Part shown: in pieces, positions 56,466 to 64,000 of the stretch
Layout: each line of letters begins with the position of its first letter
Numbering within the stretch: position 1 is the stretch's first letter
Source of the DNA: Undibacterium sp. 5I1
GTDB lineage: Bacteria > Pseudomonadota > Gammaproteobacteria > Burkholderiales > Burkholderiaceae_D
Length of the DNA stretch: 64,000 bases
Assembly: GCF_034314085.1 (NCBI RefSeq)
Contig: NZ_JAVIWI010000001.1
Coordinates: forward strand, 4,092,001-4,156,000
Direction: 5' to 3'
Position numbers and translations under genes: made by a program
Notes under the pieces: generated by a model
What the model was told of the DNA's origin: nothing
The model's input: the letters and a program-made list of their open reading frames with translations, nothing else
The model's database searches: none

Positions 56466-57112
56466 TGTCGACCCAATTGACCTTGGCGCTCTCCAAAGGC
56501 CGTATTTTTGAAGAGACCTTGCCGCTATTAGAAGCTGCCGGTATCTGGGTGACCGAAGATCCAGAGAAGTCGCGCAAATTGATTTTGGCGACTAACGATC
56601 CTCAGATACGGGTGATCATTGTCCGTGCTTCTGATGTGCCAACCTATGTGCAATATGGTGCCGCGGACTTAGGTGTTGCCGGTAAAGATGTTCTGCATGA
56701 ACACGGCGGCGAGGGCTTATATCAGCCACTTGATTTGAATATTGCTAAATGCCGCATGTCAGTCGCGGTATCTGTCGGTTTTGATTATGCCAGTGCTGTG
56801 CGTCAGGGTGCTCGCCTTCGAGTGGCGACAAAATATACAGAAACAGCCCGTCAGCATTTTGCCAGCAAAGGTGTCCACGTCGATTTGATCAAGCTGTACG
56901 GTTCTATGGAGTTAGCGCCCTTAGTTGGTTTGTCCGACGCCATCGTGGATCTGGTTAGTACCGGCAATACGTTGATTGCGAATAACTTGGTTGAGGTCGA
57001 ACACATCATGGATATTTCCTCGCGACTCGTGGTGAACCAAGCTGCCTTAAAAATGAAGCGTGAGCGCTTGCAACCTATCCTTGAAGCATTTGAGCGCGCT
57101 ACCAAAAAATAG
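56465..57112 (+). CDS. hisG: ATP phosphoribosyltransferase, short form
   Basis: A 215-residue catalytic subunit, first enzyme of histidine synthesis. It has the short form without the regulatory C-terminal domain, so it needs HisZ, which is not in this window. Motifs include [16 protein letters not shown] and [10 protein letters not shown]. It begins on the last base of murA's stop. No his leader peptide or attenuator is seen before it. Confidence 0.95.
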
Positions 57113-57124
57113 ATCGAGAACATC

Positions 57125-58486
57125 ATGTCGTCCAATTCTTCTGTTTCTTCCTCACAGCAGCCGTCCTCCACTAGCTCGCTTCCTATTCGAAAATTAGATG
57201 CCAGCGCATCAGGATTCGCACAATCGCTTAGTGCCTTGCTGGCGTTTGAAGCCAGCGAAGATGCCGCGATTGATCAGGCAGCTGCGCAAATTTTGGCGGA
57301 GGTGAAAAAACACGGTGATGCGGCTGTCCTCGCAGCCACGAACCGTTTTGATCGCTTGCAGTCAAGCAGTATGGGCGCGTTGGAATTGAGTCAGCAAGAG
57401 ATGCATGCAGCATTGGCATCGCTGACGGCGGAGCGTCGTCATGCGTTAGAAACTGCTGCAGCCAGAGTACGTGCTTACCACGAGCAGCAAAAAATTGAAT
57501 GCGGTTCGGCAGGCTTTAGCTATACCGAAGCCGACGGCACAGTACTTGGTCAGAAAGTGACACCCTTAGATCGAGTTGGAATTTACGTTCCCGGTGGTAA
57601 AGCAGCCTATCCCTCATCGGTATTGATGAATGCGATTCCGGCTAAAGTCGCCGGAGTCAAAGAAATTATCATGGTCGTGCCGACGCCAGATGGCATCAAA
57701 AATCCTTTGGTGTTGGCTGCCGCTGCGATTGCTGGTGTCGATCGTGTCTTCACCATCGGCGGTGCTCAAGCGGTTGGTGCTCTGGCCTACGGTACCGAGA
57801 CGATTCCCCAAGTAGATAAAATTGTCGGACCCGGCAATGCCTATGTGGCTGCAGCCAAGCGCCGTGTATTCGGCACCGTGGGAATCGATATGATTGCAGG
57901 CCCTTCAGAAATTTTAGTGATTTGTGACGGCACCACTGATCCAGACTGGATCGCCATGGATTTGTTCTCGCAAGCAGAGCATGATGAGCTGGCGCAATCT
58001 ATTTTGTTATGTCCTGATGCCGCCTACATCGATGCGGTACACGCCAGCATTGATAAATTATTGCCGACCATGCCGCGTCGGGAGGTCATTCGGACTTCAT
58101 TGACTAACCGTGGAGCCTTGATCAAAGTCAAAGACATGCAACAAGCCTGCGATATCGCCAATGACATCGCCGCAGAACATTTAGAGATTTCTACTGAAAA
58201 TCCCCAGCAATGGGGGGACAAAATTCGCCATGCCGGAGCGATGTTTTTGGGACGTTTTTCGTCGGAAGCGCTGGGTGACTACTGCGCCGGACCAAACCAT
58301 GTATTGCCGACCTCCCGGACTGCCAGGTTCTCGTCACCACTTGGCGTGTATGACTTTCAAAAGCGCTCGTCGATCATCTATGTCAGTGAACAGGGCGCAC
58401 AAACCTTGGGGCGCGTTGCCGCAGAGCTGGCGTACGGCGAAGGCTTGCAAGCCCACGCACGTAGTGCCGAATTACGCCTCAAATGA
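57125..58486 (+). CDS. hisD: Histidinol dehydrogenase
   Basis: A 453-residue enzyme for the last two oxidation steps of histidine synthesis. The zinc/active-site region is seen in [11 protein letters not shown] and the NAD region in [13 protein letters not shown] Ser-rich N-terminal stretch of about 20 residues precedes the fold. It begins 12 bases after hisG and is followed at once by the DNA methyltransferase gene. Confidence 0.95.
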   Translation: MSSNSSVSSSQQPSSTSSLPIRKLDASASGFAQSLSALLAFEASEDAAIDQAAAQILAEVKKHGDAAVLAATNRFDRLQSSSMGALELSQQEMHAALASLTAERRHALETAAARVRAYHEQQKIECGSAGFSYTEADGTVLGQKVTPLDRVGIYVPGGKAAYPSSVLMNAIPAKVAGVKEIIMVVPTPDGIKNPLVLAAAAIAGVDRVFTIGGAQAVGALAYGTETIPQVDKIVGPGNAYVAAAKRRVFGTVGIDMIAGPSEILVICDGTTDPDWIAMDLFSQAEHDELAQSILLCPDAAYIDAVHASIDKLLPTMPRREVIRTSLTNRGALIKVKDMQQACDIANDIAAEHLEISTENPQQWGDKIRHAGAMFLGRFSSEALGDYCAGPNHVLPTSRTARFSSPLGVYDFQKRSSIIYVSEQGAQTLGRVAAELAYGEGLQAHARSAELRLK

Positions 58487-58490
58487 GAAC

Positions 58491-59264
58491 ATGGCAGATC
58501 CGTTGAGTAGCTGGCGTAATCAGATATTTTGTGAAGACGCGCTGACAGGTTTGGCGCGTATTCCCGATGCCAGCGTTGATTTGTTGCTGGCAGATCCACC
58601 CTATGGTTTGGGAAAGGATTACGGCAATGATTCAGACAAAATGGCATCCGCTGAGTATTTATTATGGACCGAGCAATGGGTAGACGCGGCTTTGCCGAAG
58701 CTGAAAGAAAATGGCAGTCTGTATATTTTCTTGACTTGGCGCTACTCCCCCGAGATCTTTGTCATGCTCAAACAGCGCATGAGTATGATGAACGAGATCA
58801 TCTGGGACCGGCGCGTTCCTTCAATGGGTGGCAGCGTACGCAAGTATTCATCTGTACACGATAGCATCGGTTTTTTCGTCAAGGCGAAAGACTATTATTT
58901 TGATCTGGACGCCATTCGCATTCCCTACGATGCCGTCACAAAAAAGGCGCGTAGTCGAAAGATTTTTGAAGGTGCAAAATGGCTAGAACTGGGCTACAAC
59001 CCAAAAGATATCTGGAGCGTATCTCGCCTGCACCGTGAGCATGCCGAACGCGAAGACCATCCGACGCAGAAACCGTTAGAGATTATTGAGCGCATGATCA
59101 AAGCATCATGTCCGGCAGGCGGCGTCGTCTTAGACCCGTTTATGGGCAGCGGCACAACCGCGGTTGCCGCAAGGAATTGTGGCCGTGATTATGTCGGCTT
59201 TGAATTGAATCAGGACTATTGCGCGCGGATCGAAGAGCGCTTAAGCCGTCTGGAAGCTGCTTGA
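58491..59264 (+). CDS. Orphan DNA methyltransferase (YhdJ-like, DPPY type)
   Basis: A 257-residue AdoMet-dependent DNA methyltransferase of the beta class: the catalytic motif DPPYG comes first (residues about 37-41) and the AdoMet-binding DPFMGSGTT near residue 217. HPTQKP is also conserved. DPPY usually means N6-adenine methylation. I chose ATG 58491, 4 bases after the hisD stop; a longer frame reaching 58230 lies inside hisD and is a shadow. No restriction enzyme gene is next to it, so it appears to be solitary, like YhdJ or CcrM-type enzymes. The recognition site is unknown. Confidence 0.85.
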   Translation: MADPLSSWRNQIFCEDALTGLARIPDASVDLLLADPPYGLGKDYGNDSDKMASAEYLLWTEQWVDAALPKLKENGSLYIFLTWRYSPEIFVMLKQRMSMMNEIIWDRRVPSMGGSVRKYSSVHDSIGFFVKAKDYYFDLDAIRIPYDAVTKKARSRKIFEGAKWLELGYNPKDIWSVSRLHREHAEREDHPTQKPLEIIERMIKASCPAGGVVLDPFMGSGTTAVAARNCGRDYVGFELNQDYCARIEERLSRLEAA

Positions 59265-59320
59265 GTTTTGACTCCCTACAATACAGTGCTCAGAACCTAT
59301 ATTTGAGTCTGTAATTGAGT

Positions 59321-59401
59321 AAAAATAAGGGAGTATGTGACTAAATGGTATGCATAGTCCAGAGAATATATGGACGATTAAAAATACAAGTGGGAGTATA
59401 T
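59321..59401 (+). repeat. Dispersed repeat, copy 6, composite, touching hisC
   Basis: The right half is typical: AGTCCA ... TATGGACGATTA and the end TGGGAGTATAT (59391-59401). The left part is different: AAAAATAAGGGAGTATG at 59321-59337 is the reverse complement of a left end, so this copy looks rearranged or made of two partial elements. The right end supplies the GGGAG before hisC. Confidence 0.75.
59392..59396 (+). promoter_or_regulatory. hisC: Ribosome-binding site of hisC within the repeat
   Basis: GGGAG stands 6 bases before the TTG start of hisC and belongs to the terminal inverted repeat of the dispersed element. It decides the unusual TTG start. Confidence 0.7.
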
Positions 59402-59402
59402 T

Positions 59403-60482
59403 TTGTCATTGATTGAAAATATTATCCGTTCTGACGTGCGTGCGTTGTCTGCCTACCATGTGCAGGACTCCGCCGGTTTCGTCAAACTCGATGCCATGGA
59501 AAATCCCTACACGCTGCCGGAGTCTCTGCGTACGGAACTGGCACAACGTTTGTCTGAAGTAGCTTTAAACCGTTACCCCATTCCGTCTTATTCCGCGCTG
59601 AAAGCTGTCATCAGCGACAAGCTTGGTGTTCCGGCAGGATTTGATGTCGTCCTTGGCAATGGCTCTGATGAGCTGATCAGCATGGTCTCGGTTGCCTGTG
59701 CCAAGCCAGGTGCAAAAGTGTTGGCACCTATCCCAGGTTTTGTCATGTATGCGATGTCTGCACGCTTCGCCGGACTAGAATTTATCGGCGTGCCGTTTCA
59801 TCCTGATTTCAGTTTGGACAAAGCCGCGATGCTGGCTGCGATTGCAGAACATCGTCCCGCAATTATTTATTTGGCCTACCCGAATAATCCGACGGGCACC
59901 TTATTCAATGCTGATGAGATGGAAGAAATCTTGCACGCAGTCGGTGACAGTGGTGTAGTGATTGTGGACGAAGCGTACCAACCATTTGCCCAAACCAGTT
60001 TTATGCCGCGTCTGGCCGAATTCGACAATCTGGTTGTGATGCGTACAGTATCAAAGCTGGGTCTGGCTGGTATACGCCTCGGTTATATGTCTGGCAATAA
60101 CGCTCTGATGCAAGAGTTTGAAAAAGTCAGGCCACCCTATAACATCAATGTGTTAACCCAAGCCGCGGCAGAGTTTGTGCTGGAGCATGCAGATATTTTG
60201 GATATGCAAGCAGCTGAATTACGTCACCAGCGCAGTGAGCTCAGCGCAGCCTTGGCGGCACTGCCGGGCGTGCAAGTGTTTCCATCAGCGGCAAATTTCC
60301 TACTGATACGCGTGACAAAAGCGGAACAAGTCTTTGCCAAATTGCTGGAACAAAAAATTTTAGTCAAAAATGTAGGTAAAATGCATGGACTGCTGGAAAA
60401 CTGCTTGCGTATCACCGTCAGTAATCCGCAGGAAAACGCCTTATTTCTCGCGGCTTTTAAAGCATCCTTGGTTGCTTCATAG
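59403..60482 (+). CDS. hisC: Histidinol-phosphate aminotransferase
   Basis: A 359-residue fold-type I PLP enzyme. The PLP lysine is in [15 protein letters not shown]. Other motifs are YPNNPTGT and VDEAYQPF. It starts at TTG 59403 with GGGAG supplied by the dispersed repeat; the first in-frame ATG is too far inside ([10 protein letters not shown]). It is separated from hisD by the methyltransferase and the repeat. Confidence 0.94.
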   Translation: MSLIENIIRSDVRALSAYHVQDSAGFVKLDAMENPYTLPESLRTELAQRLSEVALNRYPIPSYSALKAVISDKLGVPAGFDVVLGNGSDELISMVSVACAKPGAKVLAPIPGFVMYAMSARFAGLEFIGVPFHPDFSLDKAAMLAAIAEHRPAIIYLAYPNNPTGTLFNADEMEEILHAVGDSGVVIVDEAYQPFAQTSFMPRLAEFDNLVVMRTVSKLGLAGIRLGYMSGNNALMQEFEKVRPPYNINVLTQAAAEFVLEHADILDMQAAELRHQRSELSAALAALPGVQVFPSAANFLLIRVTKAEQVFAKLLEQKILVKNVGKMHGLLENCLRITVSNPQENALFLAAFKASLVAS

Positions 60483-60564
60483 CCAGGCTTAGTCGTAAAG
60501 CCCGACTTTTATAAAGCCGCAAACTAAAGACCAGATTACCGGTTCAAATTCAAAGATCAAAATC

Positions 60565-61161
60565 ATGCAAGCCCAACGCACTGCTGAAGTAAGCCGCAAT
60601 ACTAACGAAACTCAGATCCGCGTAGCCATCAATATTGACGGAACCGGAAAGCAAAAGCTCAATACAGGCGTCCCCTTTCTGGATCACATGCTGGATCAGA
60701 TTGCCCGTCATGGTTTAATCGATCTGGAAATTGAAGCTGTGGGTGATTTGCACATCGATGCACACCATACGGTAGAAGATGTCGGTATTACGCTCGGTCA
60801 GGCATTTGCAAAAGCTATCGGTGACAAAAAAGGTATTCGTCGTTACGGTCATTCTTATGTGCCGCTAGATGAAGCTTTATCGCGTGTGGTGATTGATTTT
60901 TCCGGTCGCCCTGGACTAGAGTTCCACGTGCCGTTTAAGCGCGCCATGATAGGTTCGTTCGATGTCGATTTGACCCATGAATTTTTTCAGGGTTTTGTGA
61001 ACCACGCGTTGGTATCTTTGCATATCGATAATCTACGTGGCGATAATGCTCACCATCAATGCGAAACCGTCTTCAAGGCCTTTGGCCGAGCCTTGCGTAT
61101 GGCGGCTGAATTAGATGCGCGCGCTGCTGGTACCATTCCATCGACCAAAGGCAGCTTGTAA
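60565..61161 (+). CDS. hisB: Imidazoleglycerol-phosphate dehydratase
   Basis: A 198-residue monofunctional HisB without the phosphatase domain found in E. coli. The metal-binding motifs are [20 protein letters not shown] and [13 protein letters not shown]. The 140-base gap after it contains short AGAATCAAAC direct repeats (61170-61209) and a 10-bp inverted repeat (61190-61199 / 61244-61253) of unknown use. Confidence 0.95.
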   Translation: MQAQRTAEVSRNTNETQIRVAINIDGTGKQKLNTGVPFLDHMLDQIARHGLIDLEIEAVGDLHIDAHHTVEDVGITLGQAFAKAIGDKKGIRRYGHSYVPLDEALSRVVIDFSGRPGLEFHVPFKRAMIGSFDVDLTHEFFQGFVNHALVSLHIDNLRGDNAHHQCETVFKAFGRALRMAAELDARAAGTIPSTKGSL

Positions 61162-61301
61162 TTCTGCTTGAATCAAATCTGAATCAAACCAGAATCAAAC
61201 CAGAATCTCAGGCCTTACATTTGCTGCTTAATGTGTCTTTGAATTTGATTCTGAATTTATTCTTTAAATTGCTAAATCATTAGCCAAATAAACTCATCAG
61301 C

Positions 61302-61952
61302 ATGAATAAAATTGTTGTAGTCGATTACGGCATGGGCAATTTGCGCTCAGTAGCGCAAGCCCTGCGTGCCGTCGCGCCGGACGCCGATGTCAAAATTTCT
61401 GGCGAGATCACCGATATCCAAAGTGCCGATCGTCTGGTGTTGCCAGGCCAGGGCGCGATGCCCGATTGCATGCGCAGTCTGCGCGAATCCGGTGTGCAAG
61501 AGGCAGTATTGCAAGCCGCGCGTAGCAAACCGCTGTTTGGCGTTTGCGTCGGTGAGCAAATGCTGTTTGATCTGAGCGATGAAGGCAACACGCCGGGATT
61601 GGGTTTATTGCCTGGCAAAGTAGTGCGTTTTGCGCTGGACGGTCAGCTACAAGATGACGGGTCGCGTTTTAAAGTGCCGCAAATGGGATGGAATAAAGTC
61701 AGGCAAGCACGGACGCAAGGCCAAGTGCATGCGCTCTGGCAAGATATTGCCGATGAGGCTTATTTCTATTTTGTTCATAGTTACTATGCTCAGCCAGCCA
61801 ATGCTGCGCACACAGTCGGAACTACCGACTATGGCACGCCGTTCGCCTGTGCAGTTGCAAGAGATAATATTTTTGCCACGCAATTCCATCCTGAAAAGAG
61901 TGCACATGCTGGCTTGCAACTATACAAAAACTTTGTACACTGGAACCCTTAA
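61302..61952 (+). CDS. hisH: Imidazole glycerol phosphate synthase, glutaminase subunit
   Basis: A 216-residue class I glutamine amidotransferase. The nucleophile is in [11 protein letters not shown], and the His/Glu pair is in QFHPEKS. With HisF it makes IGP and AICAR. Confidence 0.95.
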   Translation: MNKIVVVDYGMGNLRSVAQALRAVAPDADVKISGEITDIQSADRLVLPGQGAMPDCMRSLRESGVQEAVLQAARSKPLFGVCVGEQMLFDLSDEGNTPGLGLLPGKVVRFALDGQLQDDGSRFKVPQMGWNKVRQARTQGQVHALWQDIADEAYFYFVHSYYAQPANAAHTVGTTDYGTPFACAVARDNIFATQFHPEKSAHAGLQLYKNFVHWNP

Positions 61953-62018
61953 GCTTGTGATACCGTCAAACTGATTTACCCATTTATTCTGTCTTTAATT
62001 ACTTAACTTTATACAGCC

Positions 62019-62804
62019 ATGCTGCTCATTCCTGCTATCGACCTGAAAGACGGTCACTGCGTACGCCTTAAACAAGGTGATATGAACCAAGCCACCGTGT
62101 TCTCCGAAGACCCCGCCGAGATGGCGCGTCATTGGCTAGAGCAAGGCGCAAGACGACTACATCTGGTCGATCTGAACGGAGCTTTCGCAGGTAAGCCAAA
62201 AAATGAAACAGCAGTCAAAGCGATTTTGAAGGCGGTGCGTGAGTTTGCGGAAGAAAATGATATTGATGAAATCCCGGTGCAACTCGGTGGCGGTATCCGT
62301 GATCTGGATACGATAGAGCGTTATCTGGATGACGGTATCAGCTACATCATTATCGGCACTGCCGCAGTTAAAAATCCTGGATTTCTGGCAGATGCCTGCG
62401 GTGCCTTCCCAGGACAAATTATTGTTGGTATTGATGCCAAAGATGGCAAGGTCGCGACGGATGGCTGGAGCAAACTGTCGGGTCATGAAGTCATCGATCT
62501 GGCGAAAAAATTTGAAGGTTATGGCGTCGAGTCGATTATTTATACCGACATCGGCCGCGATGGCATGATGGGCGGCGTCAATATCGAAGCCACAGTCAAG
62601 CTGGCGCAAGCTGTGAGTATTCCGGTGATTGCATCTGGCGGCGTCCATAATCTGCAAGATGTTGAAGCCTTGTGCGCGGTGCAAGGCGAGGGGATAGAAG
62701 GCGTGATTTGTGGCCGTTCTATTTACGAAGGCACATTAGATCTTGCTAGCGCACAGGAACGCGCTGATGAATTTGATGACATAGACGATAGCGAAGAAAA
62801 CTAA
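62019..62804 (+). CDS. hisA: ProFAR isomerase
   Basis: A 261-residue TIM-barrel enzyme. The N-terminal catalytic Asp is in IPAIDLKDG, and the phosphate loops GGGIRDL and ASGGVHN are visible. A short acidic tail (DDIDDSEEN) ends the protein. hisF starts 2 bases later. Confidence 0.95.
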   Translation: MLLIPAIDLKDGHCVRLKQGDMNQATVFSEDPAEMARHWLEQGARRLHLVDLNGAFAGKPKNETAVKAILKAVREFAEENDIDEIPVQLGGGIRDLDTIERYLDDGISYIIIGTAAVKNPGFLADACGAFPGQIIVGIDAKDGKVATDGWSKLSGHEVIDLAKKFEGYGVESIIYTDIGRDGMMGGVNIEATVKLAQAVSIPVIASGGVHNLQDVEALCAVQGEGIEGVICGRSIYEGTLDLASAQERADEFDDIDDSEEN

Positions 62805-62806
62805 GC

Positions 62807-63571
62807 ATGGCTTTAGCAAAGCGCATTATCCCTTGTCTTGATGTGACCGCTGGTCGTGTCGTCAAGGGTATCAATTTTCAGGAACTGCGTGACGCCGGCG
62901 ATCCGGTTGAGATCGCGCGTCGCTACGACGGGCAAGGCGCTGATGAAATTACTTTTCTTGATATCACCGCATCCAGTGACGGACGCGATTTAATTTTACC
63001 GATTATCGAGGCAGTCGCTTCGCAAGTATTTATCCCTTTAACGGTGGGCGGTGGTGTACGTACGGTGGCCGATGTGCGCCGCTTATTAAATGCCGGTGCA
63101 GATAAGATTGGTATCAACACATCTGCAGTGACCAATCCGCAATTGGTGTTTGAAGCATCGCAAAAATACGGATCACAATGCATCGTTGTGGCGATTGACG
63201 CAAAACAAACCGCACCTGGAAAATGGGAAGTCTTTACCCACGGTGGCCGTAATGCTACTGGTTTAGATGCGGTGGAGTGGGCACGAAATATGGCACGCTT
63301 GGGTGCGGGAGAAATTTTGCTGACCAGCATGGATAGGGATGGTACGAAAGTAGGATTTGATTTGGGTCTGACCCGCGCAGTGTCGGATGCGGTCTCAATA
63401 CCGGTGATCGCCTCCGGTGGCGTTGGTGGTCTGCAAGACTTAGCCGACGGCATCAAAATTGGTGGTGCTGATGCGGTACTAGCCGCAAGTATTTTCCATT
63501 ATGGACAACATACCGTGCAAGAAGCCAAGCAATTTATGGCAGCACAACAGATTTCAATGAGACTGTCATGA
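62807..63571 (+). CDS. hisF: Imidazole glycerol phosphate synthase, cyclase subunit
   Basis: A 254-residue TIM barrel. The catalytic Asp11 is in [14 protein letters not shown], with [11 protein letters not shown] and [10 protein letters not shown] as phosphate-binding loops. The stop overlaps hisI by 4 bases. Confidence 0.96.
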   Translation: MALAKRIIPCLDVTAGRVVKGINFQELRDAGDPVEIARRYDGQGADEITFLDITASSDGRDLILPIIEAVASQVFIPLTVGGGVRTVADVRRLLNAGADKIGINTSAVTNPQLVFEASQKYGSQCIVVAIDAKQTAPGKWEVFTHGGRNATGLDAVEWARNMARLGAGEILLTSMDRDGTKVGFDLGLTRAVSDAVSIPVIASGGVGGLQDLADGIKIGGADAVLAASIFHYGQHTVQEAKQFMAAQQISMRLS

Positions 63572-63969
63572 GCGCGTCAAAATGGTTGAATAAAGTGCGC
63601 TGGGACGATCAAGGGTTGGTGCCTGTGATTGCGCAAGAGGCGTCCAGCAATGACGTGCTGATGTTCGCTTGGATGAACCGGGATGCTCTGACCAAAACCG
63701 TAGAGTTAGGCGAAGCGGTTTATTGGAGTCGCTCGCGGAAAAAATTATGGCACAAAGGCGAAGAGTCCGGCCATGTTCAAAAGGTTTTGGAGATTCGCCT
63801 TGACTGCGATGAAGATGTGGTTCTTCTCAAAATAGAACAAGTCGATAGCATCGCTTGCCATACGGGTCGCCACTCGTGCTTCTTCCAAAAGTTTGAAGGC
63901 GGCGTCAATGACGGTGATTGGGAGGCTGTTGATCCCGTCTTAAAAGACCCAGAAACTATCTATAAATAA
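63568..63969 (+). CDS. hisI: Phosphoribosyl-AMP cyclohydrolase
   Basis: A 133-residue monofunctional HisI with the zinc/magnesium motifs [11 protein letters not shown] and [10 protein letters not shown]. It opens the purine ring of PR-AMP. It lacks the HisE domain fused to it in enterobacteria. Confidence 0.95.
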   Translation: MSASKWLNKVRWDDQGLVPVIAQEASSNDVLMFAWMNRDALTKTVELGEAVYWSRSRKKLWHKGEESGHVQKVLEIRLDCDEDVVLLKIEQVDSIACHTGRHSCFFQKFEGGVNDGDWEAVDPVLKDPETIYK

Positions 63970-63993
63970 TGACCAGTAATTAGAAAAGATTGT

Positions 63994-64000
63994 ATGAGTG
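63994..64000 (+). other. Possible start of the next gene, cut by the window edge
   Basis: ATGAGTG begins 24 bases after hisI. In this operon type hisE usually follows, but only two codons are visible, so this is a guess from gene order. Confidence 0.25.

Noticed and set aside
58230..58490. N-terminal extension of the DNA methyltransferase
   Set aside because: It lies within the hisD coding sequence and has no similarity to methyltransferases; ATG 58491 gives a normal-length enzyme.
58491..59264. A restriction-modification system
   Set aside because: No endonuclease or specificity gene is next to the methyltransferase; its neighbours are his genes.

Overview
The window looks like a chromosome segment of a betaproteobacterium of the order Burkholderiales, most likely an Oxalobacteraceae member such as Undibacterium or a relative. 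The evidence is the run mlaFEDACB - ABC exporter - bolA-type gene - murA - hisGD..CBHAFI, which is typical of that order, together with a short-form HisG, proteobacterial gltBD and moderate G+C by eye. No rRNA, tRNA or CRISPR was seen. The genus is inference.

Region 1 (1-13361) is an accessory catabolic island. A plus-strand set (two-domain extradiol-type dioxygenase, Rieske ferredoxin, FAD monooxygenase, MFS transporter, double EthD protein) converges on a minus-strand set (FAH-family hydrolase, cyclase/amidohydrolase, alpha/beta hydrolase, cupin, SDR, epimerase/dehydrogenase). A LysR regulator is divergent from the minus set. Together they look like a ring-hydroxylation, ring-cleavage and side-chain processing route for an aromatic or heterocyclic compound; the substrate is unknown. 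The alpha/beta hydrolase is broken by one in-frame stop. A DoxX-like protein and a secreted hydrolase follow.

Region 2 (13362-23600) is the most unusual part. It is a protein-phosphorylation locus: TelA-family protein, VWA protein, zinc-ribbon/FHA protein, four-helix membrane receptor, coiled-coil protein of unknown function, a full-length PknG-type Ser/Thr kinase and a zinc-ribbon PP2C phosphatase. PknG, its FHA partner GarA and the receptor GlnX are known from Actinobacteria, where they control glutamate metabolism. Finding the same parts with TelA and VWA proteins here suggests a proteobacterial PknG signalling module.

Region 3 (23609-27672) has a secreted Gly/Asn-rich repeat protein, a secreted S8 protease and an ECF sigma/anti-sigma pair. 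The same bipartite motif, GGATTAA-N15-CGTT, stands before the sigma gene and the repeat-protein gene. Region 4 (28045-38011) has a GAF histidine kinase, a hydratase, a TonB receptor with a phosphodiesterase, the protease Prc and a RAYT-type transposase that lacks its expected catalytic tyrosine.

Region 5 (38518-64000) is mostly core: gltBD, a three-gene signalling set headed by an ethylene-receptor-like histidine kinase, the Mla lipid-transport operon, an ABC exporter, a BolA-type gene, murA and the histidine operon. An orphan DNA methyltransferase sits inside the his operon.

A family of six dispersed 82-84 bp intergenic repeats (near 5043, 17399, 27710, 38141, 45039 and 59321) runs through the whole window. 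Its ends read ATATACTCCCC / GGGGAGTATAT and its core is TTGTCCA-N-TGGACAA. One copy abuts the RAYT gene's downstream side, and another supplies the ribosome-binding site of hisC.
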